Below are positions 9,278 to 17,362 of a DNA stretch of 64,000 nucleotides, piece after piece. How positions within the stretch are numbered: position 1 is the stretch's first letter; each line of letters begins with the position of its first letter. A program made the translations under genes and the position numbers. The stretch comes from an uncultured Clostridia bacterium (lineage in GTDB: Bacteria; Bacillota; Clostridia; Christensenellales; Borkfalkiaceae), in the NCBI GenBank assembly GCA_904419945.1, contig CAJFTM010000001.1:174909-238908 (forward strand), written 5' to 3'. Under the pieces are notes generated by a model. The model was not told where the DNA came from. It saw only the letters and a program-made list of their open reading frames with translations, and ran no database searches.

Positions 9278-10141
9278 ATGAAAAGTATGGAAATGATCAG
9301 TGGCTTTATCGATTTGAATAAACCAAAGGGTATCTCCAGCGCGGCAGCAGTCTCCCGGATTCGCCGTTTGAGCGGGATGCCGTGTGGACATATGGGGACG
9401 CTCGATCCGATGGCGAGCGGCGTACTTCCCGTTGCGGTCGGAAATGCTTCCCGTCTCTTTCAGTACATGCTTGACAAGGAGAAACAATACCGCGCGGTCT
9501 TTCGGTTCGGTGCAGAGACGGATACGCTCGATGCGACGGGTACGATCCTGCGCGACGGACTTCCCGTTCCTTCCGAAGAAGAGATCCGCGCAGTTTTGCC
9601 GACATTGATCGGCGAGGTCGACCAGCTTCCTCCCGCTTACAGCGCAAAGAGCGTTGGCGGCGTACGCGCTTATAAACTCGCCAGAGAGGGGAAGGATGTC
9701 GCGCTGCAGCCGAAGCGCGTTCAGATCCGTGACCTCACATTGCTCGGGCGCGTTTCTGAGGACTGTTTTGCCTTTGCGGTGTCTTGCGGTGGTGGAACAT
9801 ATATTCGTGCCATTGCGCGGGATATTGCAAAGTGTTGCGGTACTTGTGCGTTGATGACTTCGCTTGTGCGCGAGCGCAGCGGGCCGTTTACTTTAGAGGA
9901 AAGCGTTTCTCCGGAGGAATTAACTTCTGAAAATTGGCGAGATCACCTTTTACCTCCGGAAGGCGCTTTTTCAATGCCTGCATTGCACTTTGCGGGCGAG
10001 GAAGCGTGGAGGCTGCGTAACGGGCAGAAGTTTGTTTCTGGCGCGACAGACGGGGAATACAAGCTTTGGCTGGATGGGGATTTTTATGGCATTGCGCGTA
10101 TCGAGGAAGGCATCGTGCGGGCCAAGGTAAAGTTGGTGTAA
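9278..10141 (+). CDS. truB: tRNA pseudouridine(55) synthase TruB
   Basis: A 287-residue enzyme that makes pseudouridine 55 in the T-loop of tRNAs. The catalytic motif is GHMGTLDPMASGVLPVAVG, in which the Asp of LDP is the nucleophile. Other family segments are PPAYSAKSVGGVRAYKLARE and GGGTYIRAIARDI. The C-terminal domain is shortened compared with E. coli, as usual in Firmicutes. The ATG at 9278 has GAAGGGCG upstream; the alternatives at 9287 and 9293 are close and cannot be excluded. ribF follows by one base. Confidence 0.95.
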   Translation: MKSMEMISGFIDLNKPKGISSAAAVSRIRRLSGMPCGHMGTLDPMASGVLPVAVGNASRLFQYMLDKEKQYRAVFRFGAETDTLDATGTILRDGLPVPSEEEIRAVLPTLIGEVDQLPPAYSAKSVGGVRAYKLAREGKDVALQPKRVQIRDLTLLGRVSEDCFAFAVSCGGGTYIRAIARDIAKCCGTCALMTSLVRERSGPFTLEESVSPEELTSENWRDHLLPPEGAFSMPALHFAGEEAWRLRNGQKFVSGATDGEYKLWLDGDFYGIARIEEGIVRAKVKLV

Positions 10142-10142
10142 T

Positions 10143-11027
10143 ATGCTCCCGGTGATCGATTATGAGACGGGGTGTTGTGTGCGGCCCTGTGTTTTACTGT
10201 TAGGTTATTTTGACGGTGTTCATGTGGGACACCGCCGCCTGATTTCCCGAGCGAAGGAAGAAGCTGCCGCGCGCGGGCTCTGTGTCGGCATAATGACTTT
10301 TTATGGCGGTAAAAGCGGCAGGCAGATTTTTGATTTTAGCGAGCGATTGTATTTATTTGAGTCGCTGGGTATCGATTTTGTCTATGCTGCTCGGTTTGAC
10401 GAAGCATTTCGCGTGACGGAAGGGCAGGCATTTTTGGAACATGTCTGTGCGGCTTTGGATGTCCGGCTGTTTGTTTGCGGGGCCGATTATACCTATGGTT
10501 GCGGAGCGTCGGGGAATGCTGAATCTCTGTGCAACTATGCAACAGAGCGCGGCATAGACGCGCTGGTCCTTCCTCTGGTCGGTTTCGGCGGGGAAAAGGC
10601 GGGAACATCGCTGGCAAAGCAGCTGCTTGATCGCGGCGATATGAAAGCACTTGCGGCATTGCTCGGTGAAAAGTATTTTATAAGGGGGACAGTCGGCACG
10701 GAGGGCAGACATGTCGGAAGGAGGATCGGGTTTCCCACTGCGAATATCCATTTGCCGTCGGAAAAGTACCCGCCGGCGCCGGGCGTCTATGCCGTGACGG
10801 TCGTTGCGGCGGGCGTGCATTGCCGAGGCATAGCCAACTATGGCGCAAGGCCGACTTTCAACGATGAGCGCGTTGTGCTCGAGGTGTATGTAGACGGTTA
10901 TCATGGCGACCTTTACGGAATGCAATTGACGATATATTTTGACTTTCGGATTCGCGATATCCGCAAATTTAACGATGCGGCACAGCTTTCCGAACAATTG
11001 CAGAGAGATTTGGAGAAAATACGATGA
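10143..11027 (+). CDS. ribF: Bifunctional riboflavin kinase/FAD synthetase RibF
   Basis: A 294-residue enzyme that phosphorylates riboflavin to FMN and adenylylates FMN to FAD. The N-terminal nucleotidyltransferase domain shows LLGYFDGVHVGHRRLI, with the GxHxGH-type motif. The C-terminal flavokinase domain (from about 180) shows GRRIGFPTANI and ARPTFNDERVVLEVYVDGY. The truB-ribF pairing is standard. It overlaps the next gene by 4 bases (ATGA). Confidence 0.95.
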   Translation: MLPVIDYETGCCVRPCVLLLGYFDGVHVGHRRLISRAKEEAAARGLCVGIMTFYGGKSGRQIFDFSERLYLFESLGIDFVYAARFDEAFRVTEGQAFLEHVCAALDVRLFVCGADYTYGCGASGNAESLCNYATERGIDALVLPLVGFGGEKAGTSLAKQLLDRGDMKALAALLGEKYFIRGTVGTEGRHVGRRIGFPTANIHLPSEKYPPAPGVYAVTVVAAGVHCRGIANYGARPTFNDERVVLEVYVDGYHGDLYGMQLTIYFDFRIRDIRKFNDAAQLSEQLQRDLEKIR

Positions 11028-11887
11028 TCAAATTTGGACCGAGCGGCAATAGTGAAAGCTTTTATGCGCAGGGCTATTCGCATACCGAGCAGTCGGCAAA
11101 GTTCGTGCGCGACATGGGGCTGGATTGTTTTGAATATTCGTTTGGCCGGGGAGTTCGCATGAGTGAGGCGAAGGCGATCTCTATCGGCGAGGCGTTTGCC
11201 GCGCAGAGCGTAGAGATCAGCGTTCACGCGCCATATTATATCAATTTCGCCAACCCCTCGGAGGAGAGCGCCGCTAAGTCTTATAACTATGTCTTGGACA
11301 GTGCGCGCGTTTTGAAGCTGATGGGAGGCAAGCGCTGCGTATTCCATTCAGCAACGCAGGGAAAACTGGATCGCGAAGAGGCCGTTGCGCTCACGGAAGA
11401 GCGGCTGAAGGTTTTGCGCGATTACATTTATCTAAACGGGTTGCAGGATCTGTATTTTTGTCCGGAAACGATGGGCAAGCTTGCACAGATCGGAACACTT
11501 GAGGAGATCGTCCGCTTTTGCAAGATCGATCCGATTTATCTGCCGGCTGTCGATTTCGGTCATTTGAATGCGCGCGAGCAGGGGAGTTTAAAGACAGTCG
11601 ATGACTATCGCTCTCGCCTTGAATATATGATCGGCGAGCTCGGCTACGAGCGGGTCAAATATTTTCATATCCATTTTTCTAAGATCCAATATTCTTCGAA
11701 AGGCGAGGTGCGACACCTGACATTTGCAGATGATGTGTACGGACCGGAATTCGAACCGCTTGCAGTCGCTCTTAAACAGCTTAAATTGGAGCCGTATGTG
11801 GTCAGCGAATCGGCTGGGACGCAGGCCGAGGATGCCCTCGCCATGAAGCAAATGTATGAACGGGCAGAAGGCTCGATCATACGCTGA
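11024..11887 (+). CDS. Endonuclease IV-like TIM-barrel protein (AP endonuclease family 2)
   Basis: A 287-residue protein of the AP_endonuc_2 barrel. Members cut DNA at abasic sites using a three-zinc centre. Candidate metal ligands appear in the expected order: HAPYYINFANP near residue 67, CVFHSAT near 107, CPETMGK near 148, DFGHLNAR near 182, YFHIHFSKIQ near 216 and VSESAG near 262. Length matches Nfo (about 280), but the divergence leaves open a barrel isomerase-like role. It is the last gene of the co-oriented cluster. Confidence 0.8.
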   Translation: MIKFGPSGNSESFYAQGYSHTEQSAKFVRDMGLDCFEYSFGRGVRMSEAKAISIGEAFAAQSVEISVHAPYYINFANPSEESAAKSYNYVLDSARVLKLMGGKRCVFHSATQGKLDREEAVALTEERLKVLRDYIYLNGLQDLYFCPETMGKLAQIGTLEEIVRFCKIDPIYLPAVDFGHLNAREQGSLKTVDDYRSRLEYMIGELGYERVKYFHIHFSKIQYSSKGEVRHLTFADDVYGPEFEPLAVALKQLKLEPYVVSESAGTQAEDALAMKQMYERAEGSIIR

Positions 11888-11946
11888 AAAAGCCTTATAA
11901 GCATCATGATTCCTCTTAAATTCTATAAAAAAGCGTACGGGAAAAT

Positions 11947-11975
11947 TTGACTTGAAGAGGAAAATTTGATACAAT
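11947..11975 (+). promoter_or_regulatory. Promoter immediately before the aminopeptidase start codon
   Basis: TTGACT at 11947-11952 and TACAAT at 11970-11975, spacing 17, with an extended -10 TG. The start codon of the downstream gene at 11982 is seven bases after the -10 box, where transcription would be expected to begin. Confidence 0.7.
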
Positions 11976-11981
11976 ATTTAT

Positions 11982-13034
11982 ATGGACAATACGAAAAAAG
12001 TTTTCCGTGCGATCGATGCGGATGGGATGCTGACATATAGCCCCGATTTACGGGCATATCTGACGGGCTTTCCCAGTTCTTTCGGTTTTGTCTACACCGA
12101 CGCGCAGGAGAGCATTTTCTTTACAGATCCGCGCTATGCGGAGGCGGCAAAGAAGGCGCTGAAAAATCAATTTATTGCCGTGGAGATTGCCAAGAATGAA
12201 GATACCGTTCTTGACTATATCCGCACGAAAAAAGTGCGCCGCCTTGCGGTGCCTTGTTCGCGCGTTACTCTCCCGCAGGAAGAAAAGCTGCGCAAATTTC
12301 ATTTTAAGATCGTAGACAGCGATCCAGCCTTTCGGGCTGCAATGGCTGTTAAAAATATGGAGGAGCTCGCCTGTATCCGGCGCGCTTCAGAGATCGCGGA
12401 AGAGGCGTTTGGTTCGCTTTTGGGCGAATTGAAAGAGGGGATGACGGAGAATGAGGTCGCAGCGCTTCTTGAATACAAGATGCGCCGAGCCGGGGCTCAG
12501 GATCGTTCTTTTGAGACGATCGCCGCTTTTGGTAAAAATACTTCGGTTCCTCATCATGTGCCGTGCGGCGACGTTCTGTGTAAGGGAATGCCTGTATTGC
12601 TTGATTTCGGCTGTCGCTGGGGCGGTTATTGTTCGGATATAACGCGCACGTTTCTGTTCGGCAAGAGCGAAGATGCCGATTTTATGGCAGCTTATGAAGC
12701 AGTCTACAATGCGCATCGGATCGCGGCGGATGCCATAACTTCCGGCATGACGGGAAGAGAGGCGGACGCCTTGGCGCGAGACAGTTTGGCTTCGCGCGGA
12801 CTGGATAAGTTTTTTACGCATTCACTGGGGCACGGTATCGGGATCAATATCCACGAGTTTCCGACGCTCGGGCCAAACAGTCATGATAGGTTAAACGACG
12901 GCATGGTCTTTTCCATTGAGCCGGGCGTTTATTTTGAAGGAAAGTTTGGTATTCGTATCGAGGACAGTGTGACGCTGTCCGGCGGTAGAGTCATAAGTTT
13001 TATGCATTCGGATAAAAAGCTGACGGTACTGTAA
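11982..13034 (+). CDS. Xaa-Pro aminopeptidase family (M24B) metallopeptidase
   Basis: A 350-residue cytosolic peptidase of the pita-bread fold that removes N-terminal residues preceding proline. It has a creatinase-type N-terminal domain (about 1-125) and a catalytic domain with the two-metal ligands LDFGCRWGGYCSDITRT, SLGHGIGINIHE, SIEPGVYF and IRIEDSV. Length is usual for Firmicute YqhT/YpdF-like enzymes. The ATG at 11982 has no Shine-Dalgarno site and coincides with the predicted transcription start, so the mRNA may be leaderless. A later in-frame ATG at 12024 also has no clear ribosome site. efp follows, as in Bacillus. Confidence 0.9.
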   Translation: MDNTKKVFRAIDADGMLTYSPDLRAYLTGFPSSFGFVYTDAQESIFFTDPRYAEAAKKALKNQFIAVEIAKNEDTVLDYIRTKKVRRLAVPCSRVTLPQEEKLRKFHFKIVDSDPAFRAAMAVKNMEELACIRRASEIAEEAFGSLLGELKEGMTENEVAALLEYKMRRAGAQDRSFETIAAFGKNTSVPHHVPCGDVLCKGMPVLLDFGCRWGGYCSDITRTFLFGKSEDADFMAAYEAVYNAHRIAADAITSGMTGREADALARDSLASRGLDKFFTHSLGHGIGINIHEFPTLGPNSHDRLNDGMVFSIEPGVYFEGKFGIRIEDSVTLSGGRVISFMHSDKKLTVL

Positions 13035-13102
13035 AAAGGGATCGACGGCGAAATATAGCGGGTTGTCCGCACAGAAGAGAGATTTTTTAAGGAGAACTGT
13101 TT

Positions 13103-13660
13103 ATGGTTGCAGCAGGAGATGTCAGAAAGGGAGTCACCATCGAGTATAACGGCAACGTCTATGTCGTCGTCGAGTTCCAGCATGTCAAGCCCGGTAAGGG
13201 TGCGGCTTTTGTCCGTACAAAGCTGAAAAATGTCGTGACGGGCGCTGTTTTGGAGCAAACTTTTAACCCGTCTGAGAAGTTGGAAAATGCGCACATCGAA
13301 ACAAAGAAGATGACCTATTCGTATAATGACGGCGACCTTTATTATTTCATGGATGAAGAGTTTAATTTGACTCCGCTCAATCATGAACAAGTCGAGGATG
13401 CCCTCAAATATATTAAGGAAAACGACCCTGTTACGGTTCGCTTCTATAAGGGTACGGCGTTCTCCGTTGAATGCGAAAACTTTGTTGAGCTGAAGATCGT
13501 CGAAGCGGAGCCCGGAGTGAAGGGGAACACTGCGACGAATGCGACCAAGATGGCTACCTTGGAAACGGGTGCAAAGATTCAGGTTCCGATGTTCGTCAAT
13601 GAAGGCGAGACCATCCGCGTGGATACTCGTACCGGCGAATACATGGAGCGCGTGAAATAA
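13103..13660 (+). CDS. efp: Elongation factor P
   Basis: A 185-residue factor that relieves ribosome stalling at polyproline stretches. Three beta-barrel domains are present; the tip loop of domain I reads [14 protein letters not shown], with the lysine that is modified in other bacteria. The C-terminal signature [15 protein letters not shown] is intact. AAGGAG precedes the ATG. A strong hairpin follows the stop. Confidence 0.97.
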   Translation: MVAAGDVRKGVTIEYNGNVYVVVEFQHVKPGKGAAFVRTKLKNVVTGAVLEQTFNPSEKLENAHIETKKMTYSYNDGDLYYFMDEEFNLTPLNHEQVEDALKYIKENDPVTVRFYKGTAFSVECENFVELKIVEAEPGVKGNTATNATKMATLETGAKIQVPMFVNEGETIRVDTRTGEYMERVK

Positions 13661-13683
13661 TTGGTTTCATAGTTATCGTTGAA

Positions 13684-13711
13684 GAGCCGCATGATTCATG
13701 CGGCTCTCTCT
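13684..13711 (+). terminator. Hairpin terminator after efp
   Basis: A perfect 10-bp stem GAGCCGCATG/CATGCGGCTC with a three-base loop at 13684-13706, followed by TCTCTGTT. The T-run is interrupted, so some readthrough into dtd is possible. Confidence 0.7.
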
Positions 13712-13726
13712 GTTACGGAGGATGAT

Positions 13727-14164
13727 ATGCGCGCAGTGATACAGAGAGTCGGGAGGACAGTACTGTCTGTCGATGGACAGCTGATTTCGGCAATTAAAAG
13801 CGGCCTTGCCGTGTATTTGGGTATCGGCCCGGAGGATGAAAAAAGAAATGCGGAAAGCATGGCGAAAAAAATCGCGCAGCTCCGCATTTTTGAGGATGAG
13901 CAGGGCAAGATGAATCGCTCAGTCGTCGAGGTGGGAGGAGAGGTACTTCTTATTTCGCAATTTACATTGTTTGGTGACTGTACACACGGCAATCGCCCCA
14001 GCTTTATCGGCGCGGCGCGTCCTGAACAGGCAAAGCCGCTGTACGAGTATACGGCAAAATGTCTGCAGGATTACGGCATCCCTGTGCGGATGGGCATCTT
14101 TGGTGCGGATATGAAGATCGAGCAAAATAATGACGGGCCGGTGACCATTTTGTACGAATGCTGA
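13727..14164 (+). CDS. dtd: D-aminoacyl-tRNA deacylase
   Basis: A 145-residue homodimeric enzyme that hydrolyses D-amino acids from mischarged tRNA. The two signature motifs are present: LLISQFTLFGD and the Gly-cisPro motif NNDGPVTI near the C-terminus. HGNRPSF is also conserved. The start at 13727 has ACGGAGG upstream and gives the family start MRAVIQRV. An earlier in-frame ATG at 13679 lies inside the efp terminator hairpin region and is unlikely. Confidence 0.95.
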   Translation: MRAVIQRVGRTVLSVDGQLISAIKSGLAVYLGIGPEDEKRNAESMAKKIAQLRIFEDEQGKMNRSVVEVGGEVLLISQFTLFGDCTHGNRPSFIGAARPEQAKPLYEYTAKCLQDYGIPVRMGIFGADMKIEQNNDGPVTILYEC

Positions 14165-14191
14165 TAGCGATGTCTTACAGAGGGAAAAGAA

Positions 14192-15028
14192 ATGGAGATC
14201 CAGTATTTGGGAACAGCTGCGGCAGAAGGATTCCCTGCGGTATTTTGTAATTGCGCTTATTGTAAAGCTGCCCGCGCAGATCTCATGCGCGAATGGCGAA
14301 CCCGATCGCAAATGCTGATCGATAGGAGGCTTTTGATCGATTTTCCTTCGGACAGTTATATGCACGCAGTACGCGCAGGAATCGATCTTTCAGCAGTCCG
14401 AACGTTGCTCGTCACCCATTCCCATACCGATCATTTTTATGCGGAGGAGTTTGTCAATCGCGGGTATAAGTTTGCTGAGAGTATGCAATCTTCGTCGTTG
14501 GATCTGTATGGGAACAGTGAAGTCCTCGCTGTATATCATGAGGGAACGCGCCGCGAGATGCGTGCAGAAGTAGCCGAGAATATTCGCCTGCATGAAACCG
14601 AACCGTTCACTTGCTTTCAGACGGACGGCTATGATATTGCCGTTTTGCCGGCAAACCATACTTTGAAAGAACAGGCACTTTTGTATGCGGTGCGCGGGGA
14701 TAAAACACTGTTTTATTTGAATGATACGGGGCTGCCGAGTGAGGAGTGCTATCAGTTTTTGGCCGATCATGGGTTTTATGCTGATATTGTCAGTTTCGAT
14801 TGCACATTTGCGGATACGGAAGGACCTCATTCCGGAAGACATATGGGATTTGCGGAAAATGAGTTTGTGCGAAAAAAGTTGTACGAATATCGCATTATTC
14901 AATCGGATGCGAAGTACTATGTCACACATTTTTCGCACAATAGTGCACCGTTGCGCGAACGTATTACTCGAGAGGCTGAAAAGAGAGGCTTTATCGCTGC
15001 CTTTGACGGATTGACAATCACAATTTAA
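14192..15028 (+). CDS. MBL-fold metallohydrolase, PhnP-like
   Basis: A 278-residue metallo-beta-lactamase-fold protein. The metal motif is THSHTDHFYAEEF near residue 75, with further histidines at PANHT, GRHMG and THFSHN. An N-terminal CNCAYCKAAR cysteine cluster resembles the structural zinc site of PhnP-type phosphodiesterases. The substrate cannot be inferred. It follows dtd by 27 bases and shares a strong bidirectional terminator with pyk. Confidence 0.8.
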   Translation: MEIQYLGTAAAEGFPAVFCNCAYCKAARADLMREWRTRSQMLIDRRLLIDFPSDSYMHAVRAGIDLSAVRTLLVTHSHTDHFYAEEFVNRGYKFAESMQSSSLDLYGNSEVLAVYHEGTRREMRAEVAENIRLHETEPFTCFQTDGYDIAVLPANHTLKEQALLYAVRGDKTLFYLNDTGLPSEECYQFLADHGFYADIVSFDCTFADTEGPHSGRHMGFAENEFVRKKLYEYRIIQSDAKYYVTHFSHNSAPLRERITREAEKRGFIAAFDGLTITI

Positions 15029-15083
15029 ATGATTTTTTTCGTATCTCTGAAACGAAAGGAAGAAAATAATACTATATGTAGAA

Positions 15084-15124
15084 AAAGAGCGGCGGGCTGG
15101 TTGTATACCAGCCCGCCGCTCTTT
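15084..15124. terminator. Bidirectional terminator between the MBL gene and pyk
   Basis: A 17-bp stem (15084-15100 with 15108-15124) around the loop TTGTATA, GC-rich in the middle. On the minus strand it is followed by a run of T, which suits pyk; on the plus strand the T-run is three bases inside the stem end, which suits the MBL gene less well. Confidence 0.9.
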
Positions 15125-15142
15125 ACAAAGGCTTAACAGTAA

Positions 15143-16549
15143 TCAGATTTGTTCGATGTTGATGACGTTTGAGTTGCCGGATTTTCCGTTGGGATTGCCG
15201 CCCGTGATGACGATGCGGTCTCCTTTTTGCACAATGCCGGTATCAATGGCTGCGCGTTTGGCGTGATAGAATAGGACATCCATCGAAGTGAACTCTTCAG
15301 AGAGAACGGGGGTTACGCCCCAGGAAAGCGCAAGTTTGCGGTACGACTGCGGTTCGATGGTCATGCCAATGATGTCGATGGTCGGACGGAAACGGGAAAC
15401 TTTGCGCGCTGTACCGCCGGAACGGGAACAGACGACGATCGCTTTCGCGCCGATATCTTCAGCAAGCACACAAGCGGAGTGAGAGAGCGCGTCGATCGGA
15501 TTAAGGATCGATACATCTTTATCGTCATACTTATTGGGCAAATGTTTCTCTGTTTCGAGACAGATCTTTGCCATCGCTTCGACGGCCTGTACCGGATATT
15601 TGCCGGCAGCCGTTTCACCCGACAGCATAACGGCGCTCGTACCGTCATACACGGCGTTGGCCACATCCGAAATCTCTGCACGGGTGGGGCGCGGCTGATT
15701 GATCATTGATTCCAGCATTTCAGTCGCCGTAATGCAGCGCTTGCCCGCGCGGCGGCATTTGTCGATGAGCATTTTTTGGATTTGAGGCAGTTCTTCATAC
15801 GGGACTTCAACGCCCAAGTCGCCACGGGCTACCATGATCCCGTTCGCGACTTCGAGGATCTCGTCGATATTGTTGACGCCGCTGCGGCTCTCGATCTTTG
15901 CGATCAAGTCGATATCGGGGTCGCCATGTTCTTTGAGCAAATTGCGGATATCGATAATATCCTGTGCTTTCGAAGTAAAGGAGCAGGCAATGAAGTCGAT
16001 GCCGTTTTCCACGCCGAAAATGATGTCATTGATGTCCTGTTCGCTGAGATATTTCAGGCTGAGTGTTTTATCCGGGAAAAACATGCTCTTTTTATCGGAA
16101 AGTTCACCTCCGACCATGACGGTTGTCTTTACATCGCGGTCCGTCACTTCGGTAACTTTAAATATGAGCAGTCCGTTATTGAGCAGAATGGTATCGCCCG
16201 GCTGCAAGTCGTTGACAATCCCTTTATAGGATACAGCGACGCGCGTTTGATCGCCTTCGATCTCGTCGATCGTAAAGGTGAATTCGTCTCCGTCGTTCAG
16301 ATTGATTTTGTGATCTTTAAATGTTTTGATGCGCAGCTCCGGTCCCTTTGTGTCCAACATGATGGGGAGAGGAACATTTAACTTTTTTCGGATATCCTTG
16401 AGCATTTCAATGTTTTTCTTATGCTCTTCATAGCTGCCGTGTGAGAAATTCAGCCTCGCCACGTTCATTCCCGCAAGGATCATTTTGGAGAGCGTTTCTT
16501 CATTGCGGCAAGCGGGGCCGAGCGTGCAAACGATCTTGGTTTTTTTCAT
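15143..16549 (-). CDS. pyk: Pyruvate kinase
   Basis: A 468-residue glycolytic enzyme that transfers phosphate from phosphoenolpyruvate to ADP. Conserved segments are KIVCTLGPACRN at the start, ARLNFSHGSYEEH, MLDTKGPELR, and the active-site MVARGDLGVEVPYEELP. Length matches the classical enzyme without the extra C-terminal PEP-utiliser domain found in Bacillus. The ATG at 16549 has GGAGG 12 bases upstream; codons upstream run into the rnpB promoter region and are not coding. It has its own consensus promoter. Confidence 0.97.
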   Translation of the reverse strand: MKKTKIVCTLGPACRNEETLSKMILAGMNVARLNFSHGSYEEHKKNIEMLKDIRKKLNVPLPIMLDTKGPELRIKTFKDHKINLNDGDEFTFTIDEIEGDQTRVAVSYKGIVNDLQPGDTILLNNGLLIFKVTEVTDRDVKTTVMVGGELSDKKSMFFPDKTLSLKYLSEQDINDIIFGVENGIDFIACSFTSKAQDIIDIRNLLKEHGDPDIDLIAKIESRSGVNNIDEILEVANGIMVARGDLGVEVPYEELPQIQKMLIDKCRRAGKRCITATEMLESMINQPRPTRAEISDVANAVYDGTSAVMLSGETAAGKYPVQAVEAMAKICLETEKHLPNKYDDKDVSILNPIDALSHSACVLAEDIGAKAIVVCSRSGGTARKVSRFRPTIDIIGMTIEPQSYRKLALSWGVTPVLSEEFTSMDVLFYHAKRAAIDTGIVQKGDRIVITGGNPNGKSGNSNVINIEQI

Positions 16550-16591
16550 GTTTCGAACAAGCCTCCGTAAAACAAAAACTTTTTCTATTGT

Positions 16592-16620
16592 ATTATATCC
16601 GTTTTGCGGAAAAAACACAA
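16592..16620 (-). promoter_or_regulatory. Promoter for pyk
   Basis: On the minus strand TTGTGT (16620-16615) and TATAAT (16597-16592), spacing 17. It lies back to back with the rnpB promoter, the two -35 boxes being about 45 bases apart. Confidence 0.75.
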
Positions 16621-16664
16621 GTATTTGCCACCAAAAAACCTTGGCAACAGTTGCTGCGTTCCGG

Positions 16665-16694
16665 TTGACAAATTTTACTGTTTCGTTGTATAAT
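16665..16694 (+). promoter_or_regulatory. Promoter for rnpB
   Basis: TTGACA at 16665-16670 and TATAAT at 16689-16694, spacing 18, placing the start a few bases before the first paired base of the RNase P RNA. Near-perfect consensus, as expected for an abundant RNA. Confidence 0.85.
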
Positions 16695-16704
16695 AAATAA
16701 TACG

Positions 16705-17047
16705 ATCCGAGTTGATTATACGGTCGCGCGGCAGAATATGCCGTGAGGAAAGTCCGAGCACCATAGAGCAGGACGCCGGATAACGTCCGGTGGAGGCGAC
16801 TCCAAGGAAAGTGCAACAGAAACAGACCGCAGATCATTTCTGCAAGGATGGAAAGGGGAGGTAAGAGCTCACCGGCGCTGCGGTAACGCAGCGCGCCGTG
16901 TAAACCCCGTCCGGTGCAAGATTGGGCGTTCGTCATTGGGGCTGCTCGCCCGGCGACCGCTGTGAATATCGCTTGAACGTGCCGGCGACGGCACGGCCAG
17001 ATAGATGACCGTACGCGACAGAACTCGGCTTATCGATCAAGCTCGGA
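16705..17047 (+). ncRNA. rnpB: RNase P RNA (class A)
   Basis: The catalytic RNA that trims the 5' leaders of tRNA precursors. The P1 helix is formed by CCGAGTTGAT at 16706-16715 and ATCAAGCTCGG at 17036-17046. The conserved core is visible: GAGGAAAGTCCGAGCACC near 16745, a segment AAGTGCAACAGAAA near 16809 and the 3' ACAGAACTCGGCTTAT near 17018. The AGATAGATGACCG stretch near 16999 belongs to the 3' conserved region. The length of about 343 and the layout suit the ancestral A type. A terminator follows within 20 bases. Confidence 0.95.
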
Positions 17048-17061
17048 ATTGCAAACAATGA

Positions 17062-17089
17062 CCCGCCGGCATTTCGCCGGCGGGTTTTT
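17062..17089 (+). terminator. rnpB terminator
   Basis: CCCGCCGGC (17062-17070) pairs with GCCGGCGGG (17076-17084), followed by TTTTT. Confidence 0.92.
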
Positions 17090-17107
17090 GGATGCCGCTT
17101 TAGCTTG

Positions 17108-17341
17108 AATAATCCCCCAGTAGAACTGGGGCAAGATAAAAAATTGTTTTAGCAAATTTCAATAATTATAAAAGTCACCTTATTGTTAATGTTAATACTG
17201 TTCGATTATAGAACAAGGAACCTGTTTTACAGGTGTGTGGCGCAATAAGACGCTATAGTAAAAGCGATACCCGATAACGGGTCGGCTGGTAGTTTATCCT
17301 TTTAGGGTATGTGCAAACCACCGGTTCAACTGGTGGTTTTG
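17108..17341 (+). mobile_element. Palindrome-rich non-coding relic resembling an IS200/IS605-family end
   Basis: Between rnpB and tmcAL lie about 270 bases with no gene. They hold a left hairpin (CCCCAG/CTGGGG, 17115-17131), an AT-rich middle, then ACCTGT/ACAGGT (17220-17234), ACCCG/CGGGT (17269-17282) and a 10-bp hairpin AAACCACCGG/CTGGTGGTTT with loop TTCAA (17315-17339). Subterminal hairpins and a TTCAA(C) loop near the right edge are features of IS200/IS605 elements and their TnpB guide RNAs. No transposase gene or terminal inverted repeat is present, as expected for a minimal relic. The assignment rests on resemblance only. Confidence 0.4.
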
Positions 17342-17362
17342 ATTGGAGCATCTATTTGGTTT

